From a virus: DNA of 21,276 nucleotides. The notes beneath the pieces were generated by a model. The model saw nothing but the letters and a program-made list of their open reading frames with translations, was not told the origin of the DNA and did no database searches. Both the position numbers and the translations under genes were made by a program. The stretch lies in IMG/VR virus record IMGVR_UViG_3300037319_000024, positions 1-21,276 of that record, one strand, 5' to 3'. Within the stretch, counting starts at the first letter, position 1. Each line of letters begins with the position of its first letter. This document shows positions 13,725 through 20,349 of this stretch, in pieces.

Positions 13725-13937
13725 TTAAAATCCGTCCCAGCCGTGTGAGCGCATGAAGTCGAACACCTTTTCCCATCGTTCGTCTTTATCTAGGTCCATG
13801 AAATACTTAAACTGGGTAGCTTCCTCAGCTTTCGCCTCGTTTTGTTCTGCCTCCTCCTGTTGAAGGTGTTCGCTGCACATGCCAAGACTCCCGTTGTTGT
13901 GGCTCTCTCCGCACACGTCGCAATATCTCCTACTCAT
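13725..13937 (-). CDS. Small zinc-finger-like protein
   Basis: The 70-residue protein has C6, C9, C21 and H24 (YCDVCGESH ... MCSEHL), a likely single zinc site. A Glu-rich helix (about 26-42) and a C-terminal segment ending SHGWDGF follow. The start overlaps the upstream stop as ATGA. It may be a protein- or nucleic-acid-binding adaptor; nothing more specific can be seen. Confidence 0.65.
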   Translation of the reverse strand: MSRRYCDVCGESHNNGSLGMCSEHLQQEEAEQNEAKAEEATQFKYFMDLDKDERWEKVFDFMRSHGWDGF

Positions 13938-14161
13938 ATCGCCACCCCTTCCATACGAGAAGCAACGGTATCGGCGCTCTGCTCTACCTGCAACATTGCA
14001 CCTTCATCTCCGTTGTCGGTGGATAGCTCGACGTGGCAACCACCACCATCCTTGAAAAGAATAGGGTAAATAGCTACGACATGGTCCTTGGCAACGTAAA
14101 TCTTGCGATGTGGTGTGCCATTGAGGGTCTGTGTCACTGTGAACATACGGTTCTTAATCAT
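13934..14161 (-). CDS. Small beta-rich protein, unknown
   Basis: The start ATG 14161 overlaps the upstream stop as ATGA; a GTG 15 bases earlier is less likely. The 75-residue protein reads as strands and turns (MFTVTQTLNGTPHRKIYVAK, then DHVVAIYPILFKDGGGCHVEL). This VVAI...GGGCHVELSTDNG pattern recalls small barrels such as LytTR/FlbD-like folds, but the match is loose. The function is unknown. Confidence 0.6.
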   Translation of the reverse strand: MIKNRMFTVTQTLNGTPHRKIYVAKDHVVAIYPILFKDGGGCHVELSTDNGDEGAMLQVEQSADTVASRMEGVAI

Positions 14162-14598
14162 TGTGTTGGCTTCCACGTTCTAAAGTCTGGTTGTCCGTCT
14201 GCATTGATCTCAACAGTGCCAGAAATGCGGGTCGGTGCAATGCGGTAGGCGTAGCCATCAAGCAAGCTATTCTTGCTCTTAACTATAGGTGTCCATCCGT
14301 CGTGCAAAACGCTAAATGTTTCCAAATCCCTCCCCTCACGCTGCGCCAGCAACAACGCGCCTTTGTCCGCGTCGCACATGTCCTTGAATACAGGAGGGGC
14401 CGTGCCTTGGACCTCGATCAAGTCCTTGGGATCGTTTATATACGTGTTGTTGCGGCCCTCGCTGGTCCATTGCTCAAAGCCCGCGCGGCCCGCTATGATG
14501 CCAATGATGGGGAAGTCCCCTGCAAGGTCGCGTCGGGTGATCGTAACTGCCCGACCAGAGCGGGTTTGATACTGTTTGCCTTTAGTAATTAAGGTCAT
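14158..14598 (-). CDS. Two-domain phage accessory protein of unknown function
   Basis: The 146-residue protein starts at ATG 14598 after AAGGAGAT. The N-terminal part (KGKQYQTRSGRAVTITRRDL ... DLIEV) is a beta-rich domain similar in layout to the protein at 12994-13320. The C-terminal part (DKGALLLAQREGRDLETFSV ... DGYAYRIAP) matches a recurrent phage element: a helix followed by strands and a final AYRI-P. The two-part design is seen in many phage accessory proteins without a known role. It is the right-most gene of the small-gene block. Confidence 0.65.
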   Translation of the reverse strand: MTLITKGKQYQTRSGRAVTITRRDLAGDFPIIGIIAGRAGFEQWTSEGRNNTYINDPKDLIEVQGTAPPVFKDMCDADKGALLLAQREGRDLETFSVLHDGWTPIVKSKNSLLDGYAYRIAPTRISGTVEINADGQPDFRTWKPTQ

Positions 14599-14616
14599 GT
14601 AATATCTCCTTGGTTG

Positions 14617-14634
14617 TTTTTAGGGAATACCCTA
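14617..14634. promoter_or_regulatory. Inverted repeat TTTAGGG-AATA-CCCTAAA at edge of the small-gene block
   Basis: Seven-base perfect arms with a four-base loop sit in the gap between the 249-residue gene and the small-gene block. The minus-strand transcript has no U-tract after it, so an operator or RNA hairpin is more likely than a terminator. The nearest promoter-like sequence (GTGACA with TATTCC) is too weak to call. Confidence 0.45.
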
Positions 14635-14638
14635 AATT

Positions 14639-15388
14639 TTACTTGCGTGTCACTTGCCAGCCAGACGAATTGTATACAGGCAACATTTTCGCTGTCTTCG
14701 TGTCGTGGACCGTGATCCAGTTACAGTCATATATGCTGTTACGTATATAATCGGGGCATCCTTGTTGGGACACCATCATACGGTGCCACTGGTCAGAATC
14801 AGACATAAGCTCTTGCATTATAACCCACGACAGATACTCGCGGCGGTAGGTCGGCGGCAGATCGTCCCGCACCATAGGCCACATTGCACCGTACCATTCG
14901 CGGTACTCTGTGTATCGTGTTGTGGCGAGAACCTTCTTGGCGGCCTTGCGGTTGATTACATCCTTCGTGAACACCGCGTCAGTCTTGACAACTTTACCCC
15001 GCACCGTAGCGCTGTTGTATATCGGGTGCGCAGTGCAATCCTCGTCGCGGTAATGGCCAAGTATAATCTGGCTGCCCTGCTTAGATAACGATGCGTTACT
15101 CGGCATGAACGCAGACGCAAACGCGTCGGTTGAACGAGAAGAATAAGAGTTTATCGTATAGCTGTTGTTGCGGTGCCAGATTACTACTTCGGTGTGGTGG
15201 TAGCGGAACACCACGTCACCTTTCAAGTCTATGCTCACCCCCATCTGCTTACTGTTTGCCTTACCTTTGATACGACGTTCCTCACCGTACTCACCCGTCA
15301 CGAGGCAAGACTTGTAAAAGTCCACCGCGTCGGCGTGTGAGTTGATGTTGCGTATAGCTGCTGTGCTCATATTTACTGAAAAAGACAT
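14639..15388 (-). CDS. Conserved-type phage protein of unknown function
   Basis: The 249-residue soluble protein has a basic stretch (RRIKGKANSK, 38-47), then HHTEVVIWHRNNS and RSTDAFASAFMPS, an order also seen in the 349-residue protein at 10047-11096. The C-terminal half is rich in Trp, Tyr and Met (TEYREWYGAMWPMVRDDL). Segments of the HTxVV...T...F.P kind recur in phage early proteins. The start follows GAGGAGGAATAAGACT, a strong ribosome binding site. No catalytic motif can be named. Confidence 0.75.
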   Translation of the reverse strand: MSFSVNMSTAAIRNINSHADAVDFYKSCLVTGEYGEERRIKGKANSKQMGVSIDLKGDVVFRYHHTEVVIWHRNNSYTINSYSSRSTDAFASAFMPSNASLSKQGSQIILGHYRDEDCTAHPIYNSATVRGKVVKTDAVFTKDVINRKAAKKVLATTRYTEYREWYGAMWPMVRDDLPPTYRREYLSWVIMQELMSDSDQWHRMMVSQQGCPDYIRNSIYDCNWITVHDTKTAKMLPVYNSSGWQVTRK

Positions 15389-15392
15389 AGTC

Positions 15393-15563
15393 TTATTCCT
15401 CCTCGGGTTCTATTTGGCCGTTGCCGCCGCAGTTCTCACACTCGGCCCAGTAATCCTCATAATAGCCATGCGGGTTTGAGTTAGACATTGGCACTGCACG
15501 TTCGTACTCTAAGTCTCCTTCACCGTCACATTCTGGACACGTCGTGCTCTTCGTCAGGGTCAT
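15393..15563 (-). CDS. DnaJ-like zinc-finger protein
   Basis: From ATG 15563, overlapping the upstream stop as ATGA with GGAGGT upstream, the 56-residue protein has two DnaJ-type repeats: CPECDGEG (9-16) and CENCGGNG (42-49). C9, C12, C42 and C45 could bind one zinc. In DnaJ this cysteine-rich fold binds unfolded protein; in phage, small stand-alone versions are frequent and of unknown role. The end is acidic (EPEEE). It lies next to the MoxR-VWA module, so a chaperone adaptor is possible. Confidence 0.75.
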   Translation of the reverse strand: MTLTKSTTCPECDGEGDLEYERAVPMSNSNPHGYYEDYWAECENCGGNGQIEPEEE

Positions 15564-15952
15564 AGTTCTACCTCCACTTTTACGGTTACGCGTATGCGGT
15601 CCCATAGTTTTTCGATAAGGACACCGTCGTCGTCGCTGTCGTCGCTTTCTTCTATGTCTTCTGTTTCCTCGCCCACACGCACGAACCTGTACGCTATCTG
15701 CATGTCCCGTTCCTCCTTGAAGGTGTCGGCCAGAGCCATCATGTGTTCTAGCCCCTGCACATCGTCGTAGCTTTCATACCACTTCACATAATCCCCGTGA
15801 TAATACAGGATGTTGTCTTCCTTCCGTTCCCACACCTTTAACAGGTCATACTTTTGCACCTGCGGGTTGATAGCGTAGACCGCCAAGACTTCCTCTAAGT
15901 CAGCCTCGCTACTGAACGCGACACCGATATGCACTTCACTCCTGTACCCCAT
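15560..15952 (-). CDS. Phage protein with MGYRSEV start, unknown
   Basis: The 130-residue protein begins MGYRSEVHIGVAFSSEADL, a start seen in a widespread group of unassigned phage proteins. The middle is alpha/beta (YYHGDYVKWYESYDDVQGLE) and a strongly acidic stretch (about 96-109, EETEDIEESDDSDDDG) precedes a beta end (RIRVTVKVEVEL). It overlaps the DnaJ-like gene as ATGA and starts 2 bases after the VWA gene. Possible DNA mimicry by the acidic stretch is speculative. Confidence 0.7.
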   Translation of the reverse strand: MGYRSEVHIGVAFSSEADLEEVLAVYAINPQVQKYDLLKVWERKEDNILYYHGDYVKWYESYDDVQGLEHMMALADTFKEERDMQIAYRFVRVGEETEDIEESDDSDDDGVLIEKLWDRIRVTVKVEVEL

Positions 15953-15953
15953 C

Positions 15954-17207
15954 TCACATCTCCCTTGATTTGATGTTCACAGTCACGCCCACGTCGGGCT
16001 TGGCACCTAGATTGTCCATGATGCACCACAACACAGGCATGCCCCATTGACCCCAGCCACCGTATAGGTGCCCATCTGTCAGCACGATTGCCGCTTGCGC
16101 GTTGATGTTGTTATCCCGAATGTAATCGGTAACGCAGGTAACGTCTGTGCCGCCGCCGCCTTCTGGTTTGGTAGACTGCGCAAGGTCATCGAGTTCGTGC
16201 TTGTCGTACTTCTCGTCACGACATACCGCGGTGTCCCAATACAATAGACGTACGCCGTCGGGGTGTACCGTATCACATATCTCTTTGACCTCGGTGAGGA
16301 ACGCAGACAGTTCTCGCTGTCCGATCGAGCCTGACGTGTCGATTGCCAATACCAGTTCCCCGACTTGCTCACTGATACCGCTTGGCATGTATAGGCCAGA
16401 GGACAAGTACCTGCGGTTGGGGCGGCGGTATGTAGAGTAGTCGCTACCTGCACACGTGGACGTGACAAACTCTCGTAGGGTCTCGCGCCAGTTGATCTGC
16501 GGCTGGAGTAGTTCGTGTAGGTCGCGATCACCGCCGCTACCCATCTTACCTGCAGCAAGTGCGCCTTGGCGTATTGCCTCGTCGAGTTCTCGTGCGAGTC
16601 CCCGTTGTTCCTCGGCGGTGAGTTCCTGTGCACCATCCCAATCGTGTTCATCGAACGGCTGCTGTCCGTTCTGTAGTGAGCCACTACCCTGTCCGCTACC
16701 ACCACCTTCGCCGTCTTCGCCGTCACCCTGCTCAGAACCTTGATTGTCTTGGTCTTCACGCAGCAAGTAGTACACCTGTGCGCTGTCCATGCCAGCATAC
16801 TTGGTGTCGTAACATCCCCCTTCGAGTACGCCTGTCATAGTTGCGAAGCGATCCGCATTGTCGGCCACAATTTTGTGGTTGATAACGTAGTCACACGCCA
16901 TGTTCGCAAGATGTGCGTCCTGCTTGTATAGGTGTTGCCACGTAGTCAGGTGCCGGAACAGTTTGTGATACACCTCATGCAACACCAAGAACCTTAACTC
17001 GGCGTCGTTGAGTTGGTCTACAAACTCACGTCCGTACATCTCGTCGCAACCATTGGTACACGCGGTCGGTACGTTGGGGTCATCCACCACGTTGCGGTCC
17101 CCGATCATCAGTACCCCTGCGAGTGCCGTGTATTTCGGGTTCCCCATGATGGAGACAACGGCTTTCGTTAGCCGCTGCTCCTCGGTTAGTCGGTTTCGTA
17201 GTAACAT
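15954..17207 (-). CDS. Metallopeptidase-like/VWA-like protein (DUF2201 type), partner of MoxR ATPase
   Basis: The 417-residue protein has two domains. The N-terminal part has LHEVYHKLFRH with HEVYH at 77-81 and H86, then NMACDYVINH (102-111), as in the DUF2201 putative metallopeptidase domain. The C-terminal part is a VWA-like domain with the MIDAS motif DTSGS (290-294), GGGTD (351-355) and LTDGH (376-380). They are joined by an acidic, Gly/Ser/Gln-rich linker (151-185), within which a palindrome copy encodes GSGSL (174-178). By family knowledge such VWA proteins work with MoxR-type AAA+ ATPases in metal insertion or protein remodelling. The phage-side target is unknown. GGAGGAAC precedes the start. 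Confidence 0.9.
   Translation of the reverse strand: MLLRNRLTEEQRLTKAVVSIMGNPKYTALAGVLMIGDRNVVDDPNVPTACTNGCDEMYGREFVDQLNDAELRFLVLHEVYHKLFRHLTTWQHLYKQDAHLANMACDYVINHKIVADNADRFATMTGVLEGGCYDTKYAGMDSAQVYYLLREDQDNQGSEQGDGEDGEGGGSGQGSGSLQNGQQPFDEHDWDGAQELTAEEQRGLARELDEAIRQGALAAGKMGSGGDRDLHELLQPQINWRETLREFVTSTCAGSDYSTYRRPNRRYLSSGLYMPSGISEQVGELVLAIDTSGSIGQRELSAFLTEVKEICDTVHPDGVRLLYWDTAVCRDEKYDKHELDDLAQSTKPEGGGGTDVTCVTDYIRDNNINAQAAIVLTDGHLYGGWGQWGMPVLWCIMDNLGAKPDVGVTVNIKSREM
16673..16687. repeat. Dispersed palindrome copy 5 (GTAGTGAGCCACTAC)
   Basis: Inside the linker region of the VWA gene, read as GSGSL. Identical to copies 4 and 6. Confidence 0.88.
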
Positions 17208-17208
17208 C

Positions 17209-17520
17209 TTAGTTCCTCCACCACATCATCTGCTTCCACCACGTAGGTTTCGGCTTGTATTGTGGGGCTCTACCCAAGTTAAACGCAACGGAACCAACGT
17301 CGACGTCGGCGGGTGCGTCGTCTTCGTACACCGGAAGATCAATAGGTAGTGAGCCACTACCCTTCTTGGTCAAGTTCAATGCGAAGCTGCGGTTGTAGAT
17401 ACGGGTCACGGGTACGTCCATGATAGTAGAAATAATGTTCGGCCTTACGTTAGCCTCCCGCAGTTCTATAAGTCTCGCGTCCAATTCCTTGGTCCATTTG
17501 ATATTTTTACGTTTAGCCAT
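17209..17520 (-). CDS. Myb/GcrA-like HTH protein
   Basis: From ATG 17520 (AGGAGAAGACTA upstream; the frame opens to 17565 inside the previous gene) the product is 103 residues. The N-terminus (IKWTKELDARLIELREANVR, 7-26, then IISTIMDVPVTRIYNRSFAL) has the W-T-x-E-x-D...L...R...I spacing of Myb/SANT and GcrA-type DNA-binding domains. Next comes KKGSGSLP, where GSGSL (54-58) is encoded by a palindrome copy, then an acidic stretch and an aromatic end (TWWKQMMWWRN). It probably binds DNA and may link the module to transcription. Its tail could contact the VWA protein, a guess. Confidence 0.7.
   Translation of the reverse strand: MAKRKNIKWTKELDARLIELREANVRPNIISTIMDVPVTRIYNRSFALNLTKKGSGSLPIDLPVYEDDAPADVDVGSVAFNLGRAPQYKPKPTWWKQMMWWRN
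17346..17360. repeat. Dispersed palindrome copy 6 (GTAGTGAGCCACTAC)
   Basis: Inside the Myb/GcrA-like gene, read as GSGSL directly after the DNA-binding domain. Identical to copies 4 and 5. Confidence 0.88.
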
Positions 17521-17680
17521 TAGTCTTCTCCTCGTTTGCTGTGACAACTTCTGCGCTGCTTGCACCCACTGTGCTTTTGAAATCTACCTTGGCATGTTTC
17601 ATTGCCTCGGCTACGTTCTGGGCATCCACGCGCATCACGCGCTCGACCAGTCCTTCAACGGTTACATAATAGGTTTTCAT
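17513..17680 (-). CDS. Small unknown protein
   Basis: ATG 17680 is chosen because GGAGGAG lies 8 bases upstream and it overlaps the upstream stop as ATGA. The 55-residue protein starts MKTYYVTVEGLVERVMRVDA and continues NVAEAMKHAKVDF, a beta-beta-alpha layout typical of small phage proteins that begin with 'YxVxxxG...R.xVxAxxxxEA'. The tail (VGASSAEVVTANEEKTNG) is flexible. Function is unknown. Confidence 0.65.
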   Translation of the reverse strand: MKTYYVTVEGLVERVMRVDAQNVAEAMKHAKVDFKSTVGASSAEVVTANEEKTNG

Positions 17681-17856
17681 GTTATCGGCTCCTCCAGTTT
17701 GCCTAGCCACATGGCCATTTTATGAGCTTCCCTTGCGTCGGCATGGCTGCACTGTTTGGCTTTCATGTAACGGTCGATCCAATCATATCTGTCCCAACGG
17801 GGCTGTGCCGCCCGCGTTGCCTCTTTTATCCACCTGATGTCTTCGGCGTAGGCCAT
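17677..17856 (-). CDS. Small helical protein, unknown
   Basis: ATG 17856 overlaps the MoxR gene stop as TGATG (an in-frame GTG just before is also possible). The 59-residue protein is helical and Trp-rich (IRWIKEATRAAQPRWDRYDW), followed by DAREAHKMAMWLGKLEE. It lies between the ATPase and VWA genes, so it may be a small adaptor of that module. No family is recognised. Confidence 0.6.
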   Translation of the reverse strand: MAYAEDIRWIKEATRAAQPRWDRYDWIDRYMKAKQCSHADAREAHKMAMWLGKLEEPIT

Positions 17857-18950
17857 CACACCTTATCCGCTGTGTAGAGGTGTGTGTTCTTCATTGCCCA
17901 AGCGGTGAACTTCTTGTTGGTCATCACCATAGACTGCTTGGAATACTTCGGTGCTCTAACGCCGTTAGCGAACATGGCCTGTGCCTCAGTGTCGAGCCTC
18001 GGCAGGTAGTCCATCCACGCACTGAGCCATCCAGACTCCAGTGATGCGAGTGTCCGATACACCACCATACATACAGCTGCGGCGCTGGTCGGAACCTTGG
18101 CGTTCATCGGATCATCCTTGATAGACTGTAAGCTAGGCAGTTGGTCAGATAGTGCGACGAACGCCATCAAGTCCATTGCCCCACGATCACCGATTGTACC
18201 CATCAGGGCGGCGGTCAGTGTCACATCGTCGAAGTGTTCCCGTGTCTTGAGTATATCCGACGCTGCTTCGAGTGAGCGAGGTGTAACAAACGCAGCGCGT
18301 TGCTGCTTGGGGTGGAAGATGTAGGGGTTCTCGTTAGGGTCTTTGACGTCCTCGAACGATGCCATCAGGTGCGGGTTGTCTTTGACCCAGCCTAGCAAGC
18401 TGTGGTCTACCGCGTTGTTGATACCCCACTCGATCCAATCCATGTGGTCGGTCTTCTTGATCTGCACCACGGTCATACGGTTACGTGCGTGAGGTGGGAT
18501 CATATCACCCACACCTTCGGAACCCTTGTTCGTTGTCGCGAAGACAACACTGTCAGGGTGTAGTGTGTAACTACCAATTTTGCGTTCTAATATGAGACAA
18601 GTCAGGGCGGTCTTCACTGCGGGGTTCGCCTTACCAAACTCGTCGAGCATCAGAATGACGGGCCCCTCCAAGTGCATACCTAGTTCTTCGTGGGGGATCA
18701 TACGCACACAGCCGTCGCGTTCGATCGACTGCATGGACGGGATCATAATGTCGCCAAGGTCTTTGGTGGTCGCGTCGAAGTACACCTTCCTATGTGTGGG
18801 CAATTCGGCTCCCAGCATGTGTATCATGGACGACTTGCCGTTACCCATGTCACCTTGGGCGAGGATGGTACGTTTACTGCCCACCGCTTTGATTAGCGAT
18901 ACACATTGGTCGAGGCTCAGTGCGTACATTGCCTGTGCTTGATTGGTCAT
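17856..18950 (-). CDS. MoxR-type AAA+ ATPase
   Basis: The 364-residue protein has Walker A GDMGNGKSS (33-41), Walker B VILMLDEFGKA (98-108), sensor 1 ATTN (138-141), an arginine-finger region PPHARNRM (152-159) and a sensor-2-like TPRSLE further on. The pattern is that of MoxR/CobS-like AAA+ proteins, hexameric chaperones that act with VWA proteins. The VWA/metallopeptidase partner lies downstream at 15954-17207 and a DUF3150-like protein upstream, so a complete module is present. It is not accompanied by cobalamin genes, so phage-specific protein remodelling is likelier than cobalt chelation. The start follows CTGGAGAACAAC. Confidence 0.92.
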   Translation of the reverse strand: MTNQAQAMYALSLDQCVSLIKAVGSKRTILAQGDMGNGKSSMIHMLGAELPTHRKVYFDATTKDLGDIMIPSMQSIERDGCVRMIPHEELGMHLEGPVILMLDEFGKANPAVKTALTCLILERKIGSYTLHPDSVVFATTNKGSEGVGDMIPPHARNRMTVVQIKKTDHMDWIEWGINNAVDHSLLGWVKDNPHLMASFEDVKDPNENPYIFHPKQQRAAFVTPRSLEAASDILKTREHFDDVTLTAALMGTIGDRGAMDLMAFVALSDQLPSLQSIKDDPMNAKVPTSAAAVCMVVYRTLASLESGWLSAWMDYLPRLDTEAQAMFANGVRAPKYSKQSMVMTNKKFTAWAMKNTHLYTADKV

Positions 18951-18972
18951 GTTGTTCTCCAGTAGTTGTTTT

Positions 18973-18987
18973 GTAGTGAGTCACTAC
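18973..18987. repeat. Dispersed palindrome copy 7 (GTAGTGAGTCACTAC, perfect arms)
   Basis: Between the MoxR gene and the 54-residue gene. It supplies the latter's tandem stops TAG-TGA. The centre GAGTC is a GANTC site. Confidence 0.92.
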
Positions 18988-19148
18988 AGTTCAGTTGTTT
19001 CCGCAAGAAAGATATTACATAGGCGCTCGACAGCTTGGTCGGGGGTCACGCTCATGCCCAGCTCTTTCGACATTACGACACGTACTTCGTGTACGAGCTG
19101 CGATGTAGTCTTGAGTGGCTTGGCCAATTCGTTGTTAAAGATACCCAT
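18984..19148 (-). CDS. Small protein upstream of the MoxR gene, unknown
   Basis: ATG 19148 has AAGGAGG 5 bases upstream. The 54-residue protein (MGIFNNELAKPLKTTSQLVH ...) ends in a helical segment (TPDQAVERLCNIFLAETTEL). The stop is inside a palindrome copy. It lies between the DUF3150-like and MoxR genes; a small regulatory subunit is possible. No family is recognised. Confidence 0.65.
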   Translation of the reverse strand: MGIFNNELAKPLKTTSQLVHEVRVVMSKELGMSVTPDQAVERLCNIFLAETTEL

Positions 19149-19158
19149 GTTGTCCTCC

Positions 19159-20079
19159 TTACAGGTCCATTGTTGGTAGTGATTTGATCGCAGCATCTAC
19201 TGCGGCCTTGGTCGACGCACGGAACACATCGTCCGCACGTAACGCATCGGGGGTCACGCCAGACATCGCGGTCTCTAGGTTATTGGCCATCGCGGTCATC
19301 TGTGTAGAGTTACCCACGTTGCATACGCGCAACAGTTCGATCATGTCATTGACGTTGCCGACCAGTGTATCGCGGAAAACCTTGCGGTCTTCTTTGCTGC
19401 CATAGTCGAGCCGTTCGGACATGCTGTGCAGTGCCTTGTGTAGACGTTGCCACACGTCGTTCATCGCGTTGTTGAACTGCTTGCCGTAGAAGTCGGCGTA
19501 TGTATCACGCAGTTCACGCAGTGCGGTGTTGCCAATGTCCACTCGGAAGTCACCTGCATCTGGCAGCGGCATGAAGTTCATATGGAACGCAAACTTACGC
19601 ATGAGGCTCTCGGCGGTGGGGTAGTCTTCACGCAGGAACAAGTCACCCAGCTTGAGTTGTACGTCCACCACCTCGTCGTTGTACGATTTGAGGAAGTCAC
19701 CGACGAGCATCTCGAACTCGTTCTGCATGCGGGACATTGCGTAGGTGTATTTGCTGTGCTGCGCAGTTGGCAACAGACGCATACCTGAGTTGGACCACGG
19801 CATCGTCATGTTGATGTGCATGTTCCGTGTGGCTGTCACGTGCGTCTGTATCGCGCTCAGTGTATCGGAGTTGGCTAGGAGTTTCTTGTTGACGTTGGCC
19901 ACACCTTTGGCGGCGTGGTTGTCAGAGGTTACGGCTTCGGAGGCGCGTTTGTCTTTCTTGCGGCCAGCCCAGTTCGAGATACTTACCTCGACGAGCATAG
20001 CGGAGGACGACAGGGTTGGTGCTTCGGCTTGTAGTGAGTCACTACCTTGGTTCGGGATCATCTGAATTATAGTAGACAT
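19159..20079 (-). CDS. DUF3150-like protein of the MoxR-VWA module
   Basis: The 306-residue protein has VSISNWAGRKKDKRAS (32-47) near the N-terminus. A long, mostly helical body follows, with FEMLVGDFLKSYNDEVVDVQ and a FAFHMNFMPLPDAG segment. This order (a 'V-x-W-x-GR-K' start, helical bundle, then R/K-FxFxxxxxP) is what I associate with DUF3150 proteins that sit beside MoxR-type ATPases and VWA proteins in bacteria; the match is by recollection of the pattern. Residues 12-16 (GSDSL) come from a palindrome copy. The start follows AGGAGAATAAT. Its likely role is a scaffold or substrate adaptor for the ATPase. Confidence 0.65.
   Translation of the reverse strand: MSTIIQMIPNQGSDSLQAEAPTLSSSAMLVEVSISNWAGRKKDKRASEAVTSDNHAAKGVANVNKKLLANSDTLSAIQTHVTATRNMHINMTMPWSNSGMRLLPTAQHSKYTYAMSRMQNEFEMLVGDFLKSYNDEVVDVQLKLGDLFLREDYPTAESLMRKFAFHMNFMPLPDAGDFRVDIGNTALRELRDTYADFYGKQFNNAMNDVWQRLHKALHSMSERLDYGSKEDRKVFRDTLVGNVNDMIELLRVCNVGNSTQMTAMANNLETAMSGVTPDALRADDVFRASTKAAVDAAIKSLPTMDL
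20031..20045. repeat. Dispersed palindrome copy 8 (GTAGTGAGTCACTAC, perfect arms)
   Basis: Inside the 5' end of the DUF3150-like gene, about 35 bases after the start codon, read as GSDSL. The centre GAGTC is a GANTC site. Confidence 0.92.
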
Positions 20080-20100
20080 ATTATTCTCCTGTGTGTTTGT

Positions 20101-20349
20101 TCAGCCCAAAATCTTCTTGAGCGCCGTGTGGATGTTGTCGTCGTCGAGATACTCGTAGATGCCTCGGCCAAACCATTCCTCGCGGGTGGCGAGAGGTATT
20201 TGATAAAGCATGTTGAACCGGAAACTGCGGGAGCTATAACCGCAGAGCAGGTGCTTCCTAAACAGACCCGCGAAGGATAGGCCGTCCTTGAGCTGGATCG
20301 AGGCGATTGCGTTTTCCAACGCGTGAAAGTCACCGGCGGTCATCTTCAT
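20101..20349 (-). CDS. Small unknown phage protein
   Basis: ATG 20349 overlaps the upstream stop as ATGA and has AGGAGG 6 bases away. The 82-residue protein starts MKMTAGDFHALENAIASIQL and has a basic middle (RKHLLCGYSSRSFRFNMLYQ) and a helical end (DDDNIHTALKKILG). The design suggests a small helical nucleic-acid- or protein-binding early protein. I do not recognise a family. Confidence 0.7.
   Translation of the reverse strand: MKMTAGDFHALENAIASIQLKDGLSFAGLFRKHLLCGYSSRSFRFNMLYQIPLATREEWFGRGIYEYLDDDNIHTALKKILG

Noticed and set aside
16079-16798. A 239-codon minus-strand open frame
   Set aside because: It lies wholly inside the VWA gene in another frame, has low-complexity composition and no initiation signal.
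17856-18950. Reading the ATPase as CobS cobaltochelatase
   Set aside because: No CobN or cobalamin genes are present; the metallopeptidase-VWA and DUF3150-like neighbours point to a general MoxR-VWA module.
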